Shown one piece after another: positions 46,297-56,254 of a stretch of 64,000 nucleotides of DNA. Every line of letters begins with the position of its first letter. Within the stretch, counting starts at the first letter, position 1. This DNA is from Rhodobiaceae bacterium. GTDB taxonomy: Bacteria; Pseudomonadota; Alphaproteobacteria; Parvibaculales; Parvibaculaceae. Position numbers and translations under genes: made by a program. The stretch covers positions 1,054,001 through 1,118,000 of the forward strand of contig CP030277.1 of the NCBI GenBank assembly GCA_003330885.1. The letters are read 5' to 3'. Under the pieces are notes generated by a model. That model was not told the origin of the DNA. It saw nothing but the letters and a program-made list of their open reading frames with translations, and made no database searches.

Positions 46297-46354
46297 GTGT
46301 ATACGCGGCTCCCGGAATCCCGTCTAGCCGTGGCTTCCGAACGATAATTGAGAC

Positions 46355-47167
46355 TTACGCACTTGGTGTCGCTTCGCCCTCAGCCGCTTCCTTCTCTTCC
46401 GCATCCTTTTTGCGCCGCCGTTCAATCAGCGCCACAGAAAGAATAGAGATTTCGTAGAGAACGAGTGTTGGAATCCCGAGACCTAACTGACTGATAATGT
46501 CAGGCGGAGTGAGTATTGCAGCAACGGCAAATACGGCTACCACAGCGTATTTTCGGCCCTTGCGAAGTTGAGCTGCAGTGATGAGACCTGCACGTCCAAG
46601 CAAGGTCATGAGAACTGGCAACTGAAAGCAGAGGCCGAAGGCGAAAATCAGCGTCATGGTGAGGCCGAGATATTCGCTAACCCGTGGCAGTAGCTCGATA
46701 GCGGCCTGTCCCTCGCCACCGGTCTGTTCCATCCCGATAAAGAAACCGAGTGCCAGCGGCATGATGAGAAAATAGACCAGCGATGCGCCCATCAAAAACA
46801 GGATCGGTGTTGCAAGCAGGAACGGAAGAAAGGCGCCGCGTTCGTTCTTGTAGAGGCCGGGCGCCACAAACATGTAGATCTGGGTCGCAAGAACCGGAAA
46901 GGCAATAAAGAGCGCCCCGAAGAGTGCCAGCTTCAACTGAGTGAAGAAGTATTCTTGCGGAGCTGTGTAGATGAGCTTCACTTCACTCGCGTCACCAACA
47001 GCCTGTTCAAAGGGTCCTAATAGGATGTTGAAAACCTGATCGGCGAAATAGAAGCAGACGCCAAAAGCAATTGCGATCGCAATGATTGAATAGAGCAGCC
47101 GTTGACGAAGCTCAATTAGGTGCTCAAGTAATGGAGCACGGGAGGCATCAATATCCTGTTCGCTCAT
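46355..47167 (-). CDS. tatC: Sec-independent translocase subunit TatC
   Basis: This 270-residue protein with six membrane helices is the substrate-receptor core of the twin-arginine export system. It has [35 protein letters not shown] and [20 protein letters not shown], all characteristic. The C-terminus is charged ([17 protein letters not shown]). Its ATG overlaps the tatB stop by 4 bases. The PhoD-type phosphatase in this window carries a matching Tat signal. Confidence 0.97.
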   Translation of the reverse strand: MSEQDIDASRAPLLEHLIELRQRLLYSIIAIAIAFGVCFYFADQVFNILLGPFEQAVGDASEVKLIYTAPQEYFFTQLKLALFGALFIAFPVLATQIYMFVAPGLYKNERGAFLPFLLATPILFLMGASLVYFLIMPLALGFFIGMEQTGGEGQAAIELLPRVSEYLGLTMTLIFAFGLCFQLPVLMTLLGRAGLITAAQLRKGRKYAVVAVFAVAAILTPPDIISQLGLGIPTLVLYEISILSVALIERRRKKDAEEKEAAEGEATPSA

Positions 47168-47601
47168 TGGGCAGCGTCCCGGGCGATATCGGTCTTAGGT
47201 GTTTCGGTCTTGGGAGCCTCGGGTTTCTCTTCAGGCAGGGGCTCTTTGGAGATAGCTGCTGCCTCCGCTGCGTCTCCAACCATCTCATCTGGCAGGCCGG
47301 GAAGCGGCTTTCCAGCATCATCCAACGCCTTCCCAACTGAATCGAGCGGATGCGTGATCGCGTCTTTCATCTGGGAAATCGGATTGTTGGCTTTCACGTC
47401 CGCGATCTGTTTACGCAGTTCATCCAACTCACTCTCGCGGGCCATTTCATCAAAGCTGCGCTGAAATTCGCGAGCGGCACCGCGGATCTTGGCCGTGTAC
47501 TGACCGATGGTCCGCATCATACGCGGCAGGTCTTTTGGCCCCACCACCAGAATGGCGAGAACACCAAGGAATAGAAGCTCAGTCCAGCCAATGTCGAACA
47601 T
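47164..47601 (-). CDS. tatB: Sec-independent translocase subunit TatB
   Basis: This 145-residue protein has the TatB N-terminus MFDIGWTELLFLGVLAILVVGPKDLPRMMR-type helix and hinge, then an amphipathic helix (GAAREFQRSFDEMARESELDEL) and a Pro/Glu-rich tail. It forms the receptor complex with TatC. The tail is longer and more acidic than in E. coli. It lies between tatA (44-base gap) and tatC (overlap). Confidence 0.94.
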   Translation of the reverse strand: MFDIGWTELLFLGVLAILVVGPKDLPRMMRTIGQYTAKIRGAAREFQRSFDEMARESELDELRKQIADVKANNPISQMKDAITHPLDSVGKALDDAGKPLPGLPDEMVGDAAEAAAISKEPLPEEKPEAPKTETPKTDIARDAAQ

Positions 47602-47645
47602 GGGTCCCCAGCTGTTCCGCTAACGTCGTTCCGCGAAGACCGCGA

Positions 47646-47873
47646 CTAGTTTGCTGCCGTTTTGTCTTTGGTCGTTGTTTCGCTTTGCTGAGCGTTGATA
47701 GTCTTTGGATCCGCCTGCTCTGCGGCGGCTTGCTCGTCATCGCTCAAGCCTGAGCGAAAGCTCTTAATGCCTTTAGCAACGTCACCCATCAGCTCGGAGA
47801 TTTTGCCGCGACCAAACAGCAAAACAACAAGCACCAATACAATAATGATTTGCCACGGACCTATTTGTCCCAT
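47646..47873 (-). CDS. tatA: Sec-independent translocase subunit TatA
   Basis: This 75-residue single-helix protein ([35 protein letters not shown]-type layout) forms the Tat pore. The FGRGKI hinge and following amphipathic helix are typical, with an acidic Ala-rich tail. It is the first gene of tatABC and lies 150 bases downstream of scpB. Confidence 0.95.
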   Translation of the reverse strand: MGQIGPWQIIIVLVLVVLLFGRGKISELMGDVAKGIKSFRSGLSDDEQAAAEQADPKTINAQQSETTTKDKTAAN

Positions 47874-48023
47874 TGTCTCTCTCCAAATCCGCTGCTTCCA
47901 ACAAGCGCGGGATCATCAACTGAATTAGAGCCGAGCATCTCAGATTTACTGCGATACTTCAATGATTTAGGCCCAGTTCTTCACAAATGGGCGCTTACAG
48001 GGAAACATCAAGAGGAGGATAGG

Positions 48024-48875
48024 TTAACCGGCCTTCTCGGCGACTTCCTCTTCCCCGGTACTCTCCAGGTGCTCATCCAGCGCTTGGCCATATTCTTCTT
48101 CGGGCTCATCCTCACTGAAATCACCATCTCCGTCCCCACCTTCAGCAGATGGCGTCGGCACATCGAAGTCAGGTGGAAGATTAGCTTCCAGAAGGCCAGC
48201 AGCGCGCAGCTCCTCATGTCCCGGCAGATCGCCAATGCTTTCGAGACCAAAATGGATCATGAACTCTTCAGTGGTGCCGTATGTAACTGGACGCCCTGGA
48301 ACCTTACGGCGGCCCCGCAGGCGGACCCAACCGGTTTCCATCAGAACATCAAGCGTGCCTTTGGAAACGCTCACACCTCGAATTTCCTCGATCTCAGCCC
48401 GCGTCACCGGCTGGTGATAGGCAATGATAGCGAGTGTCTCCATGGCAGCGCGGGAAAGCTTCCGTTGTTGGATCGCCTCGCGTTCCATGAGGAAGGTCAG
48501 GTCATCAGCGGTCCGGAACATCCATTTGTTCGCCAGACGAATGAGATTCACCCCCCGGGGCGCATACATCTTCTGCAGATCTTCAATGAGAGCGCCAACA
48601 TCAGCACCGTCCGGCAGACGAGAGGCAATGCTGTCAATGTCCAGCGGTTCAGCGGCTGCAAAGAGAAGCGCTTCAATCATCCGGAGCTGAGCGGCGTGGT
48701 CATCTGCTGTTGGAAAAGGCGTTACATTGTCTGAGGCAGCCTCTTCTTCTGAGGAGACTTCTTCGCCTTCAGGAGCAGCTCCTTCCTCTTCAGCCATCGC
48801 CTCCGCAGGTTCCACCTCTTCAGCGGCCTCTTCTTCAGTCTCTTCCACGATGTCGTTGATCTGCTCGTCTGTCAT
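48024..48875 (-). CDS. scpB: Segregation and condensation protein B
   Basis: This 283-residue protein is the winged-helix kleisin partner that, with ScpA and SMC, condenses chromosomes. The core motifs are LRMIEALLFAAAEPLDIDSI, ALETLAIIAYHQP-type METLAIIAYHQPVTRAEIEEIRG and GRPVTYGTTEEFMIHFGL. A 65-residue Glu/Ala-rich N-terminal extension and an acidic C-terminal tail make it longer than the usual about 190-230 residues. It follows scpA by 3 bases. Confidence 0.94.
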   Translation of the reverse strand: MTDEQINDIVEETEEEAAEEVEPAEAMAEEEGAAPEGEEVSSEEEAASDNVTPFPTADDHAAQLRMIEALLFAAAEPLDIDSIASRLPDGADVGALIEDLQKMYAPRGVNLIRLANKWMFRTADDLTFLMEREAIQQRKLSRAAMETLAIIAYHQPVTRAEIEEIRGVSVSKGTLDVLMETGWVRLRGRRKVPGRPVTYGTTEEFMIHFGLESIGDLPGHEELRAAGLLEANLPPDFDVPTPSAEGGDGDGDFSEDEPEEEYGQALDEHLESTGEEEVAEKAG

Positions 48876-48878
48876 GGC

Positions 48879-49820
48879 TTACTCGGCTTCTTGGGTGTCT
48901 GGTGTGGGCTCGGTGTCCCGGTCGTTTTCGCGAGGAACCTCGCGTTTGCGCACAAAGATCGGTTGAAAGGCCTCGCCTTGCTGAACTTCAATATGTCCAT
49001 CCCGCACGAGCTCGAGAGACGCGCTGAACGTACTTGCCAAGGCCGTGCGCCGTTCTTTGCCGGTGGCGAACTCCTCAGGCAGCAGAGCGTCAATTCGATC
49101 CCAATCGATCAACATGCCCATCATCTTCTCAAGCCGACGCCGTGCTGCCTCGATGGCAAAGACCGGCTGCTTCTTGATGGTCATCTTTGTGGGTTTTAGA
49201 GCCCGGATGCGTTCTTCCGAATAGGCCTTCAGAAGATCATAGAGTGTACCGGTGTAAACACTTGTACGCGTTACACGAATGCCCTCTGGGGCGCCGCGCT
49301 GAAACACATGCTGTCCCATGCGCTTGCGCTTCATCAGCTCTGCAGCGGAGTTGCGCATTGCTTCAAGGCGTCTTAGCTGGAACGCCAGGCGGGCGGCCAT
49401 TTCCTCGCCACTCGGCCCCTCTTCCTCCTCTGGCGGTGGAAGAAGCAGCTTCGACTTCAGGAACGCCAGCCAGGACGCCATAACGAGATAGTCAGCTGCA
49501 AGATCGAGCTCTAGGCGTTTGGCTTCATTGATGAATTCGAGATACTGCTCTGCCAGAGGCAGGATCGCGATCTTTGAAAGATCGACCTTTTGCGTTCGGG
49601 CCAATGCCAGCAGAACATCAAGAGGGCCTTCAAAGCCGTCAATATCAACAACCAGCCCGTCTTGAGCGACAGCCACTTCGACCCGCGTTCCACCTTCTTC
49701 GAAAGCATCGCCTGAAGCGTCTGCGGGTTCATTATCCTGCGCAGCGGTCTCCCCATCATCTGGCGTAGGCACAGGTGTCTGCTGATCGGTCGGCTCTATT
49801 TGGGCATCTTGGTCAGTCAT
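48879..49820 (-). CDS. scpA: Segregation and condensation protein A (kleisin)
   Basis: This 313-residue kleisin bridges SMC heads. It has the signature DGFEGPLDVLLALARTQKVDL and ILPLAEQYLEFINEAKRLEL, then YLVMASWLAFLKSKLLLP and a C-terminal winged helix ending in VQQGEAFQPIFVRKRE. A 50-residue acidic start precedes the core. It lies 108 bases after nagZ in the same direction and is coupled to scpB. Confidence 0.94.
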   Translation of the reverse strand: MTDQDAQIEPTDQQTPVPTPDDGETAAQDNEPADASGDAFEEGGTRVEVAVAQDGLVVDIDGFEGPLDVLLALARTQKVDLSKIAILPLAEQYLEFINEAKRLELDLAADYLVMASWLAFLKSKLLLPPPEEEEGPSGEEMAARLAFQLRRLEAMRNSAAELMKRKRMGQHVFQRGAPEGIRVTRTSVYTGTLYDLLKAYSEERIRALKPTKMTIKKQPVFAIEAARRRLEKMMGMLIDWDRIDALLPEEFATGKERRTALASTFSASLELVRDGHIEVQQGEAFQPIFVRKREVPRENDRDTEPTPDTQEAE

Positions 49821-49928
49821 AAAGGCTCGAGCATCACAATTCAGGGCTGATACAGGAAGTCGGCAACACCCCCATATGCTGCTGACAATCAGGCGAGAAT
49901 AAGCCGATTCTCGCGTGGCCTCTCCAGC

Positions 49929-50933
49929 TTAAAGCGAGACAAGGGATGAAAAACGGTGGATAAGATCCTCTAAATCCACACGTTCTGGGTCTGTTCGCAT
50001 CGCAAGCGCCTGGTCAGCACGTGCCAGTGAGGTTCCAGTGAGTGCTTTAGCCTCTTTGGCAACCGCCACCATCTCGTTCATGTCCCCGTTGCAATGCAGG
50101 ACCAGATCGCAACCCGCATCGAGGGACGCTTTTGTACGTTCCTCAAAACTGCCGCCCAAGGCCTTCATGGAAAGATCGTCGGACATAAGAGCCCCGGAAA
50201 ACCCGATCTCCTCGCGTATAACCTCAGAAATCACAGTCGGACTGGTCGTAGCTGGGTTTGCGTCATCAATTGCGCTGTAGATCACATGCGCGGTCATAGC
50301 CAGCGGTGCTTCGGCCATGGCCGCAAAAGGGGCAAAATCTGTCGCTGTCAGCGTCGCACGCTCCGTATCAACAATTGGCAGCTTTTCATGGCTGTCAACG
50401 CCGGCCCGACCATGCCCCGGAATATGTTTGATAATCGGCAGAACACCGCCGACCAGTGCACCTTCCAAGGCAGCCCTACCTAGGGCTGAAACGATCTCAG
50501 GGGTCTCTCCATATGCGCGGTCTCCAATGACATCGTGAGCACCAGGAACCGGCACGTCGAGCACAGGCAGGCAGTCGACATCTACGCCGACATCTCTGAG
50601 CTCCAGGGCAATAAGCTGGGCCCCTAATCGAGCTGCTGTGAGCCCGTCAGACGGCGATGTCGCATATACTTCACCATATTGCCGGCCAGGTGGATAAGAG
50701 CGCCAGTGTGGCGGTCTCAGGCGCGCAACCCGTCCGCCTTCCTGGTCAATCAGGATTGGCGCGTTCCTGCCAACAGCGGCTCTGAGCTCGCTGGTGAGCG
50801 CCTTCACCTGATCCGGATTGTCGATGTTGCGGGCAAAAATGATAAAGCCCCAGGGATCACTTTCCCTAAAGAACTGCTTCTCAGCCTCCGTGAGCGTGAG
50901 GCCCAAACATCCATAGATTGCCGATGAGGTCAT
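49929..50933 (-). CDS. nagZ: Beta-N-acetylhexosaminidase
   Basis: This 334-residue cytoplasmic GH3 enzyme removes GlcNAc from recycled peptidoglycan fragments. It has FIIFARNIDNPDQVKALT, ILIDQEGGRVARLRPP, and the catalytic loop IIKHIPGHGRAGVDSHEKLP, where Ile takes the place of the usual Phe in KHFPGHG. The general acid/base His is kept, and MSDDLSMKALGG contains the nucleophile Asp. It lies 12 bases after the SPOR gene. Confidence 0.96.
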   Translation of the reverse strand: MTSSAIYGCLGLTLTEAEKQFFRESDPWGFIIFARNIDNPDQVKALTSELRAAVGRNAPILIDQEGGRVARLRPPHWRSYPPGRQYGEVYATSPSDGLTAARLGAQLIALELRDVGVDVDCLPVLDVPVPGAHDVIGDRAYGETPEIVSALGRAALEGALVGGVLPIIKHIPGHGRAGVDSHEKLPIVDTERATLTATDFAPFAAMAEAPLAMTAHVIYSAIDDANPATTSPTVISEVIREEIGFSGALMSDDLSMKALGGSFEERTKASLDAGCDLVLHCNGDMNEMVAVAKEAKALTGTSLARADQALAMRTDPERVDLEDLIHRFSSLVSL

Positions 50934-50945
50934 GGGATTGGTGGC

Positions 50946-51815
50946 CTAGCGTTCCTTGACGATGCAGTCCTGTCCGCGCCCTTTAAGGCGGGTACAGAGC
51001 GCCGTCGCCGCATCCTTAGTCTGGAAGGCACCAAGCCGCAGCCTGAAATAAATGCCGCGATCCCCAAGGTCCGCCCGTTCAACATCTGGCGTGAGGCCTG
51101 CGACTAGGTCCGGATAAGCCGTTCTAAGACGCGCAAACCCGGCCGCGGCCTGAACCTGGTCGCGGAAGGCCGCAATCTGGATGACAAACCTCCCATTAGC
51201 GCTGGGCTGAACAGCTGGAGGCGTATCTGGGACCGCAACCGGCGGAAGAACCGTCGGCGGGGGCACTGCTGCATCCCCGCGGGACGCCGGTGCGACAGGA
51301 ACGGGAATAATGTCCGCGCCCTCAGCAGGAACCTGTGCTTCGCCCGCCGCGATTGCTTCTGGATCAGGCACAATATCAAGCGCTGGTGGCTGAACCGGCA
51401 TCGGGTCGGCAGGCTCTGGTTTCGGCGCAGGTGTGCGGTCTTCGACCGTCATCGGCTCTTCGGCGCGCGGCAGAAGCTGCTCAACGCCGGGTTCTGCCGG
51501 ATCTTCGCCATTCATCCGGTCGTAAATCAACTTGTCTGTGTTCGGGATTTCCATGCCACCCGGATCGTCAGGGGCAACTTTTACAGGCGAGCCATCGGCC
51601 TCAATCACCGGTGGTGCGTTCCGGGCCCCTTCTCGCATACCCTGTTGATAGGCGAGATAAAGAACCCCGCCAAACAGGATTACTGCGAAAAGCAGCCCTA
51701 AGAGCACAAACAGCGTGCGTCCGCCGCCACCACCATCCGTGGCGTCATAGGTATGAAATTCGTCCGTCGCGTCGAGCTCATAATGCTCTTCGCTGCCGCG
51801 ACCCATATTCGCCAT
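50946..51815 (-). CDS. SPOR-domain membrane protein
   Basis: This 289-residue protein has a short cytoplasmic start, one membrane helix (about 34-56), a long Pro/Glu/Ala-rich periplasmic linker and a C-terminal SPOR domain (FVIQIAAFRDQVQAAAGFARL...GIYFRLRLGAFQTKDAATALC). This FtsN-like layout suggests binding of septal peptidoglycan. Its start is directly next to the argS stop, and nagZ follows, as in many Alphaproteobacteria. Confidence 0.9.
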   Translation of the reverse strand: MANMGRGSEEHYELDATDEFHTYDATDGGGGGRTLFVLLGLLFAVILFGGVLYLAYQQGMREGARNAPPVIEADGSPVKVAPDDPGGMEIPNTDKLIYDRMNGEDPAEPGVEQLLPRAEEPMTVEDRTPAPKPEPADPMPVQPPALDIVPDPEAIAAGEAQVPAEGADIIPVPVAPASRGDAAVPPPTVLPPVAVPDTPPAVQPSANGRFVIQIAAFRDQVQAAAGFARLRTAYPDLVAGLTPDVERADLGDRGIYFRLRLGAFQTKDAATALCTRLKGRGQDCIVKER

Positions 51816-53576
51816 TCAGCGCATTTCCTCGATAGGCTCCACGCCCAATACCCCAAGGCCTGAAGCGATCACATACCCCGTCGCCCGAATCAATGCGAGC
51901 CGTGCAAGCGTAACATCTCTTTGTTCTGGAACGATAAATCGCAATTCCGGGTGGTCCTTGCCTTTGTTCCAAAGCGCATGGAAGCTCGAGGCCAACTCGA
52001 ATAGATAGAACGCGACCCGGTGCGGTTCGTGTGCTTCTGCTGCCGCTTCAATCATCCGTGGGTATTGAAGCATGTGTTTGATGAGCCCGAGCTCTGCCTC
52101 ATCGCTTAACGAACCAAGATCTGCCGTGGCCAGAGCGCCATCGGTAATATCGACCCCGGAAAGACCTTCGTCTGCCGCTGCGTTGCGGAGCACAGAGTGA
52201 ATCCGTGCATTAGCGTATTGAACATAAAAGACAGGATTGTCTTTTGACTGCTCCGTGACCTTCGCAAAATCAAAATCCAAAGGCGCGTCATTTTTGCGAT
52301 AGAGCATCATGAAGCGCACCGCGTCGCGCCCAACTTCTTCCACAACATCCCGGAGTGTCACAAACGTGCCTGCGCGTTTGGACATTTTGATCGGCTCCCC
52401 GTTCCGCATGAGCCGAACCAGCTGACAGATTTTCACGTCGAGATCGGCGCCACCGTCGGTCACCGCCTCTACAGCAGACTTCATCCGCTTTACATAGCCG
52501 CCATGGTCCGCACCCCAAACATCAATCAGGTGCGTATAGCCCCGCTGATACTTATCGAGATGGTAGGCAATGTCAGGCGCGAAATAGGTCCAGCTGCCGT
52601 CTGACTTCTTCAGCGCCCTATCGACATCGTCCCCGAAATTGGTTGAGCGAAAAAGTGTCTGTGGCTTCGGCTCCCAATCATCTGGCGTCTTGCCTTTCGG
52701 CGGCTCGAGAACGCCCACATAGATCAGGTCTTTGTTCTCAAGCTGTTTGAGCGTCGTATCAATCTTGCCAGACTGATGCAGTTCGCGCTCTGAGAAAAAG
52801 ACCTCATGTTCAATTCCCAGCGCATCAAGATCGCCCCGGATCAAGTCCATCATCGCATCAACAGCGGCCGCCCGAACGATGTCATTGCGTTCTGCTTTTT
52901 CCATCGATAGGAGCTTGTCCCCATGGTCAGCCGCAAGCGCACGTCCAACAGGAACGAGATAATCGCCGGGGTAAAGCCCTTCCGGAATATCTCCGATTTC
53001 TTCACCGAGTGCTTCGCGGTATCGCAGGAAGGCACTGTCAGCGAGCACGCCGATCTGGCCGCCCGCATCATTGATGTAATATTCTCTGCAGACGTCAAAG
53101 CTCGCTTTTACAAGCAGATTGGCAAGCGCGTCGCCAAAGACAGCACCCCGGGTATGTCCTACATGCATCGGCCCTGTCGGGTTAGCGGAGACATACTCTA
53201 CGTTGACCTTTTGGCCCTTCCCCATCTCGCTAACGCCATAGGCTGTCCGGGCAGCAAGCACATCTGCAAGCCTGGTCTGCCAGAAACTGTCACGAACAGT
53301 CATGTTAATGAAACCAGGGCCCGCGACATCCACTTTGGTGAAATGACCGCTGGCCTCGAGCGCCGTTGACACATGACCTGCGAGATCGCGGGGCTTCATT
53401 CCAGCAGGTTTCGCAAGCACCATCGCCGCATTGGTTGCGATGTCCCCATGTGATGTGTCCCGCGGCGGCTCGACAGCCACTCGGGCAAGATCAAGGTCGG
53501 CGCTAAGGGTGCCTGCGCTCTGAAGGCTGCTGAGCGCTTCAGAGACGATCTCTTCGAAATGGCTGAAAATATTCAT
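51816..53576 (-). CDS. argS: Arginyl-tRNA synthetase
   Basis: This 586-residue class I synthetase charges tRNA-Arg. It has the N-terminal Add1 domain, the HIGH motif in [19 protein letters not shown], the KMSK motif in [17 protein letters not shown], and the C-terminal DALR anticodon-binding domain ([19 protein letters not shown]...). The last stretch [20 protein letters not shown] is standard. It lies 120 bases after dgt. Confidence 0.98.
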   Translation of the reverse strand: MNIFSHFEEIVSEALSSLQSAGTLSADLDLARVAVEPPRDTSHGDIATNAAMVLAKPAGMKPRDLAGHVSTALEASGHFTKVDVAGPGFINMTVRDSFWQTRLADVLAARTAYGVSEMGKGQKVNVEYVSANPTGPMHVGHTRGAVFGDALANLLVKASFDVCREYYINDAGGQIGVLADSAFLRYREALGEEIGDIPEGLYPGDYLVPVGRALAADHGDKLLSMEKAERNDIVRAAAVDAMMDLIRGDLDALGIEHEVFFSERELHQSGKIDTTLKQLENKDLIYVGVLEPPKGKTPDDWEPKPQTLFRSTNFGDDVDRALKKSDGSWTYFAPDIAYHLDKYQRGYTHLIDVWGADHGGYVKRMKSAVEAVTDGGADLDVKICQLVRLMRNGEPIKMSKRAGTFVTLRDVVEEVGRDAVRFMMLYRKNDAPLDFDFAKVTEQSKDNPVFYVQYANARIHSVLRNAAADEGLSGVDITDGALATADLGSLSDEAELGLIKHMLQYPRMIEAAAEAHEPHRVAFYLFELASSFHALWNKGKDHPELRFIVPEQRDVTLARLALIRATGYVIASGLGVLGVEPIEEMR

Positions 53577-53696
53577 GAATGGTGCCGGTTCTTCAATTCT
53601 GATGTTGGCCAGGTGATGGGGCTGGAAAGCGGCGCACTCTAGCGGCGCGGAGGCTACCTTTCCAGCCCAATAATTGCCAGAAATGACAGCTCCAAA

Positions 53697-54884
53697 CTAC
53701 TGCTCTGAGTTCAGGTCGAACAATCGTCGATGTTCCATGATTGCAAACCTATCGGTCATCCCGGCGATAAAGTCACAAACCCGCCGAGCCGTTTTGAAGC
53801 CCTTAGAGCCATCGCACCCAGCTTGCCACTCAGGCGGCAACAATTCTGGTTCCTTGTGAAGGATCTCAAACAGGTTTTCGACAATCCGACGGGCCTTGCT
53901 CGACATCCGATTGACCCGGTAGTGCCGATACATTCTTTCAAACAGGAATGCTTTGAGAGCAGCGTCATTCTCTCGCATCTCTGATGAGAAGGCCGCAACT
54001 GGGTGGTCTAGTGCCCGAATGTCTTCTGCCGATGCGACACCAGATGCAGTAAGGCGCCTTTTGGTTTCGTCAATAAGGTCGTTGACCATCCGGCCAATCA
54101 GCGCTCGAACGGCTTCTGAGATGATCCGGCCTTCTTCAATCATCGGGTTCGCATCAATTGCTTCACGAAAGACTTCGCCTGCTAAGGGGACAGCAAGAAC
54201 GTCATCGATGGTGAACAGGCCCGCGCGCAGACCGTCATCAATGTCATGATTGTTATAGGCAATATCGTCGGCGAGAGCCGCTACCTGCGCTTCTGCCGAT
54301 GCATAGGTATGAAGTTCAAGGTCCTGGGTTTCGGCATATTCTGCAATGGCTCTGGGCAGCTCATCGGTGGATCGAGCCGCAGTGACAACAGGACCATTGT
54401 GTTTTACCAGCCCCTCAAGAGTTTCCCAGGTGAGATTGAGTCCGTCAAAGGCGGCATATCGTTCTTCAAGTTTGGTGACGATCCGCAATGCCTGCGCATT
54501 ATGATCAAACCCGCCATAGTCAGCCATACACGTATCAAGTGCATGCTCTCCCGCATGACCAAATGGCGTATGTCCCAAGTCATGGGCCAGGGCTAATGCC
54601 TCTGCGAGATCTTCATCCAGACCCAAGACCCTGGCCACCGACCGTGCGATCTGGGCGACTTCTAGAGAGTGAGTCAGGCGAGTCCGGAAATAGTCACCTT
54701 CGTGATAGACGAAGACCTGGGTTTTGTATTTGAGACGCCGAAAAGCATTGCAATGAATGATCCGGTCCCGATCCCGCTGAAATGCTGTCCGGGTCGCGCT
54801 TTCATGTTCGGCATGAATACGCCCACGGCTTTTCTCTGCTTTTGCGGCAAAGGATGCCGTTGCTGCCGGGTTGATTATCGCCAA
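53697..54884 (-). CDS. dgt: Deoxyguanosinetriphosphate triphosphohydrolase-like protein
   Basis: This 395-residue HD-domain enzyme of the dGTPase type 2 group hydrolyses dNTPs to nucleoside and triphosphate. Motifs: [40 protein letters not shown] (His), and [16 protein letters not shown] (HD). The start is TTG at 54884 with GAGG about 7 bases upstream; no earlier ATG exists. It is divergent from erpA. Exact substrate preference cannot be read from the sequence. Confidence 0.93.
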   Translation of the reverse strand: MAIINPAATASFAAKAEKSRGRIHAEHESATRTAFQRDRDRIIHCNAFRRLKYKTQVFVYHEGDYFRTRLTHSLEVAQIARSVARVLGLDEDLAEALALAHDLGHTPFGHAGEHALDTCMADYGGFDHNAQALRIVTKLEERYAAFDGLNLTWETLEGLVKHNGPVVTAARSTDELPRAIAEYAETQDLELHTYASAEAQVAALADDIAYNNHDIDDGLRAGLFTIDDVLAVPLAGEVFREAIDANPMIEEGRIISEAVRALIGRMVNDLIDETKRRLTASGVASAEDIRALDHPVAAFSSEMRENDAALKAFLFERMYRHYRVNRMSSKARRIVENLFEILHKEPELLPPEWQAGCDGSKGFKTARRVCDFIAGMTDRFAIMEHRRLFDLNSEQ

Positions 54885-54963
54885 AATGTGCCTCGAAACT
54901 TGGATTTTGCGACCTGAATCGCTCTATCAGTCCTTTTACCTCTTTGACAATCTGTTTGCTGTA

Positions 54964-54992
54964 CTTACATGGACTGCAGGAAGAGTTATAAT
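54964..54992 (+). promoter_or_regulatory. Sigma70-type promoter for erpA
   Basis: CTTACA at 54964-54969 and a consensus TATAAT at 54987-54992 are separated by 17 bases, 40 bases before the erpA start. This is the clearest -35/-10 pair found in the window. Confidence 0.65.
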
Positions 54993-55032
54993 GCTTCCAA
55001 ACTATCCCCTATCAGTCGAAGGGATTTGAGGA

Positions 55033-55395
55033 ATGAGCGAAACACCCACCTTGGAACTGCCCGGTCTTGGCGAGCCAATTACGGTCTCAGACAGTGCTGC
55101 CAAACGCATTGCCCAGATTATGGCCAGCGAAGGCGGCGATACAGTGCTGCGCGTTTCGGTAAATGGTGGCGGGTGCTCAGGCTTCCAATACGCCTTCACG
55201 CTGGACGACACCCGTCAGGATGACGACCTGGTTCTCGAAAAAGCCGGTGCCACCGTTCTGATCGACAGCGTCAGCCAGATGTATATGGGCGGATCAGAGA
55301 TCGATTTCGCGGACGATCTGATTGGTCAGGCATTCAAGATCAATAATCCAAACGCGACTGCCAACTGTGGCTGCGGGACCTCCTTCTCTGTCTGA
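55033..55395 (+). CDS. erpA: A-type iron-sulfur carrier protein
   Basis: This 120-residue protein of the HesB/IscA/ErpA family carries Fe-S clusters to target enzymes. The three cluster Cys are present: GGGCSGFQYAF and the C-terminal NCGCGTSF. The extended N-terminus (LELPGLGEPITVSDSAAKRI) is common in alphaproteobacterial members near dgt and xthA. It may supply respiratory complex I and other [4Fe-4S] proteins. IscA is the alternative name; the context fits erpA better. Confidence 0.88.
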   Translation: MSETPTLELPGLGEPITVSDSAAKRIAQIMASEGGDTVLRVSVNGGGCSGFQYAFTLDDTRQDDDLVLEKAGATVLIDSVSQMYMGGSEIDFADDLIGQAFKINNPNATANCGCGTSFSV

Positions 55396-55426
55396 TTTTT
55401 TTGAGCGGCCTCTGGGCGCGCACATG

Positions 55427-55468
55427 GTAAGTTCGGCGTCAAACACCTGAGGCCGAAAGCGAACTTAC
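55427..55468. promoter_or_regulatory. Inverted repeat abutting the xthA start codon
   Basis: GTAAGTTCG and CGAACTTAC are perfect 9-bp arms 24 bases apart; the second ends 3 bases before the xthA ATG. An alternative inner stem TTCGGC/GCCGAA overlaps the same bases. No Shine-Dalgarno is visible, so the structure occupies the ribosome site. It may regulate xthA translation or bind a repressor. Confidence 0.5.
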
Positions 55469-55471
55469 TCA

Positions 55472-56254
55472 ATGAAAATTGCGACATTCAACGTCAACTC
55501 GATCAAAGCACGTCTGAAAAACCTTCTTCAATGGTTGGAGGAGGCAGAGCCAGATGTCGTCTGTCTGCAGGAACTCAAATGTGTGGATGATGCCTTCCCG
55601 CGCGAAGAGATTGAGGCGCTCGGGTACAATGTCGCGGTCCATGGTCAGAAGACCTACAATGGTGTCGCCATTCTTTCCAAATTTCCCCTTGAAGACATCC
55701 AGACAGGATTGCCTGGCGACGAGAGCGACGAGCAAGCACGATACGTGGAAGCACTCATTTTGGCTGGTGAGAATGTGGTGCGTGTCGGTGCCATCTATTT
55801 GCCCAACGGCAACCCGGTGGACACTGAGAAGTATCCTTACAAGCTCGGCTGGATGGATCGGCTGACCGCTCATGCGAAAGATCTGCTTCAGAACGAAGAA
55901 ATGCTCGTGCTGGCAGGCGACTACAATGTCATTCCCCACGAAGATGATTGTTACGACCCCAAAGCATGGGCAGATGATGCCCTCTTCAAACCGGAAACTC
56001 GCGCGAAGTTTTACGAACTCATGAATCTGGGTTTCACCGATTCATTCCGTGCCTGCCACACAGAACCCAACCGCTATTCCTTTTGGGATTATCAGCGCGG
56101 CGCCTGGCAGAAAGACAATGGCATCCGCATCGATCATTTGTTGCTCTCGCCGCAGGCGGCTGATCACCTGACCGCGTGTGATATTGACCGAGCACCCCGC
56201 GGTCGGGAAAAGCCCTCTGACCACACGCCGGTCTGGATTGAGCTGGATATTTGA
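55472..56254 (+). CDS. xthA: Exodeoxyribonuclease III (AP endonuclease)
   Basis: This 260-residue enzyme cuts DNA at abasic sites and trims 3' ends in base-excision repair. Motifs: MKIATFNVNSIKARL, DVVCLQELKCVDDAFP (metal Glu), LAGDYNVIPHEDDCYD, RIDHLLLSP and the catalytic KPSDHTPVWIEL. It is 76 bases after erpA in the same direction and ends against the convergent membrane-protein gene. Confidence 0.95.
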   Translation: MKIATFNVNSIKARLKNLLQWLEEAEPDVVCLQELKCVDDAFPREEIEALGYNVAVHGQKTYNGVAILSKFPLEDIQTGLPGDESDEQARYVEALILAGENVVRVGAIYLPNGNPVDTEKYPYKLGWMDRLTAHAKDLLQNEEMLVLAGDYNVIPHEDDCYDPKAWADDALFKPETRAKFYELMNLGFTDSFRACHTEPNRYSFWDYQRGAWQKDNGIRIDHLLLSPQAADHLTACDIDRAPRGREKPSDHTPVWIELDI

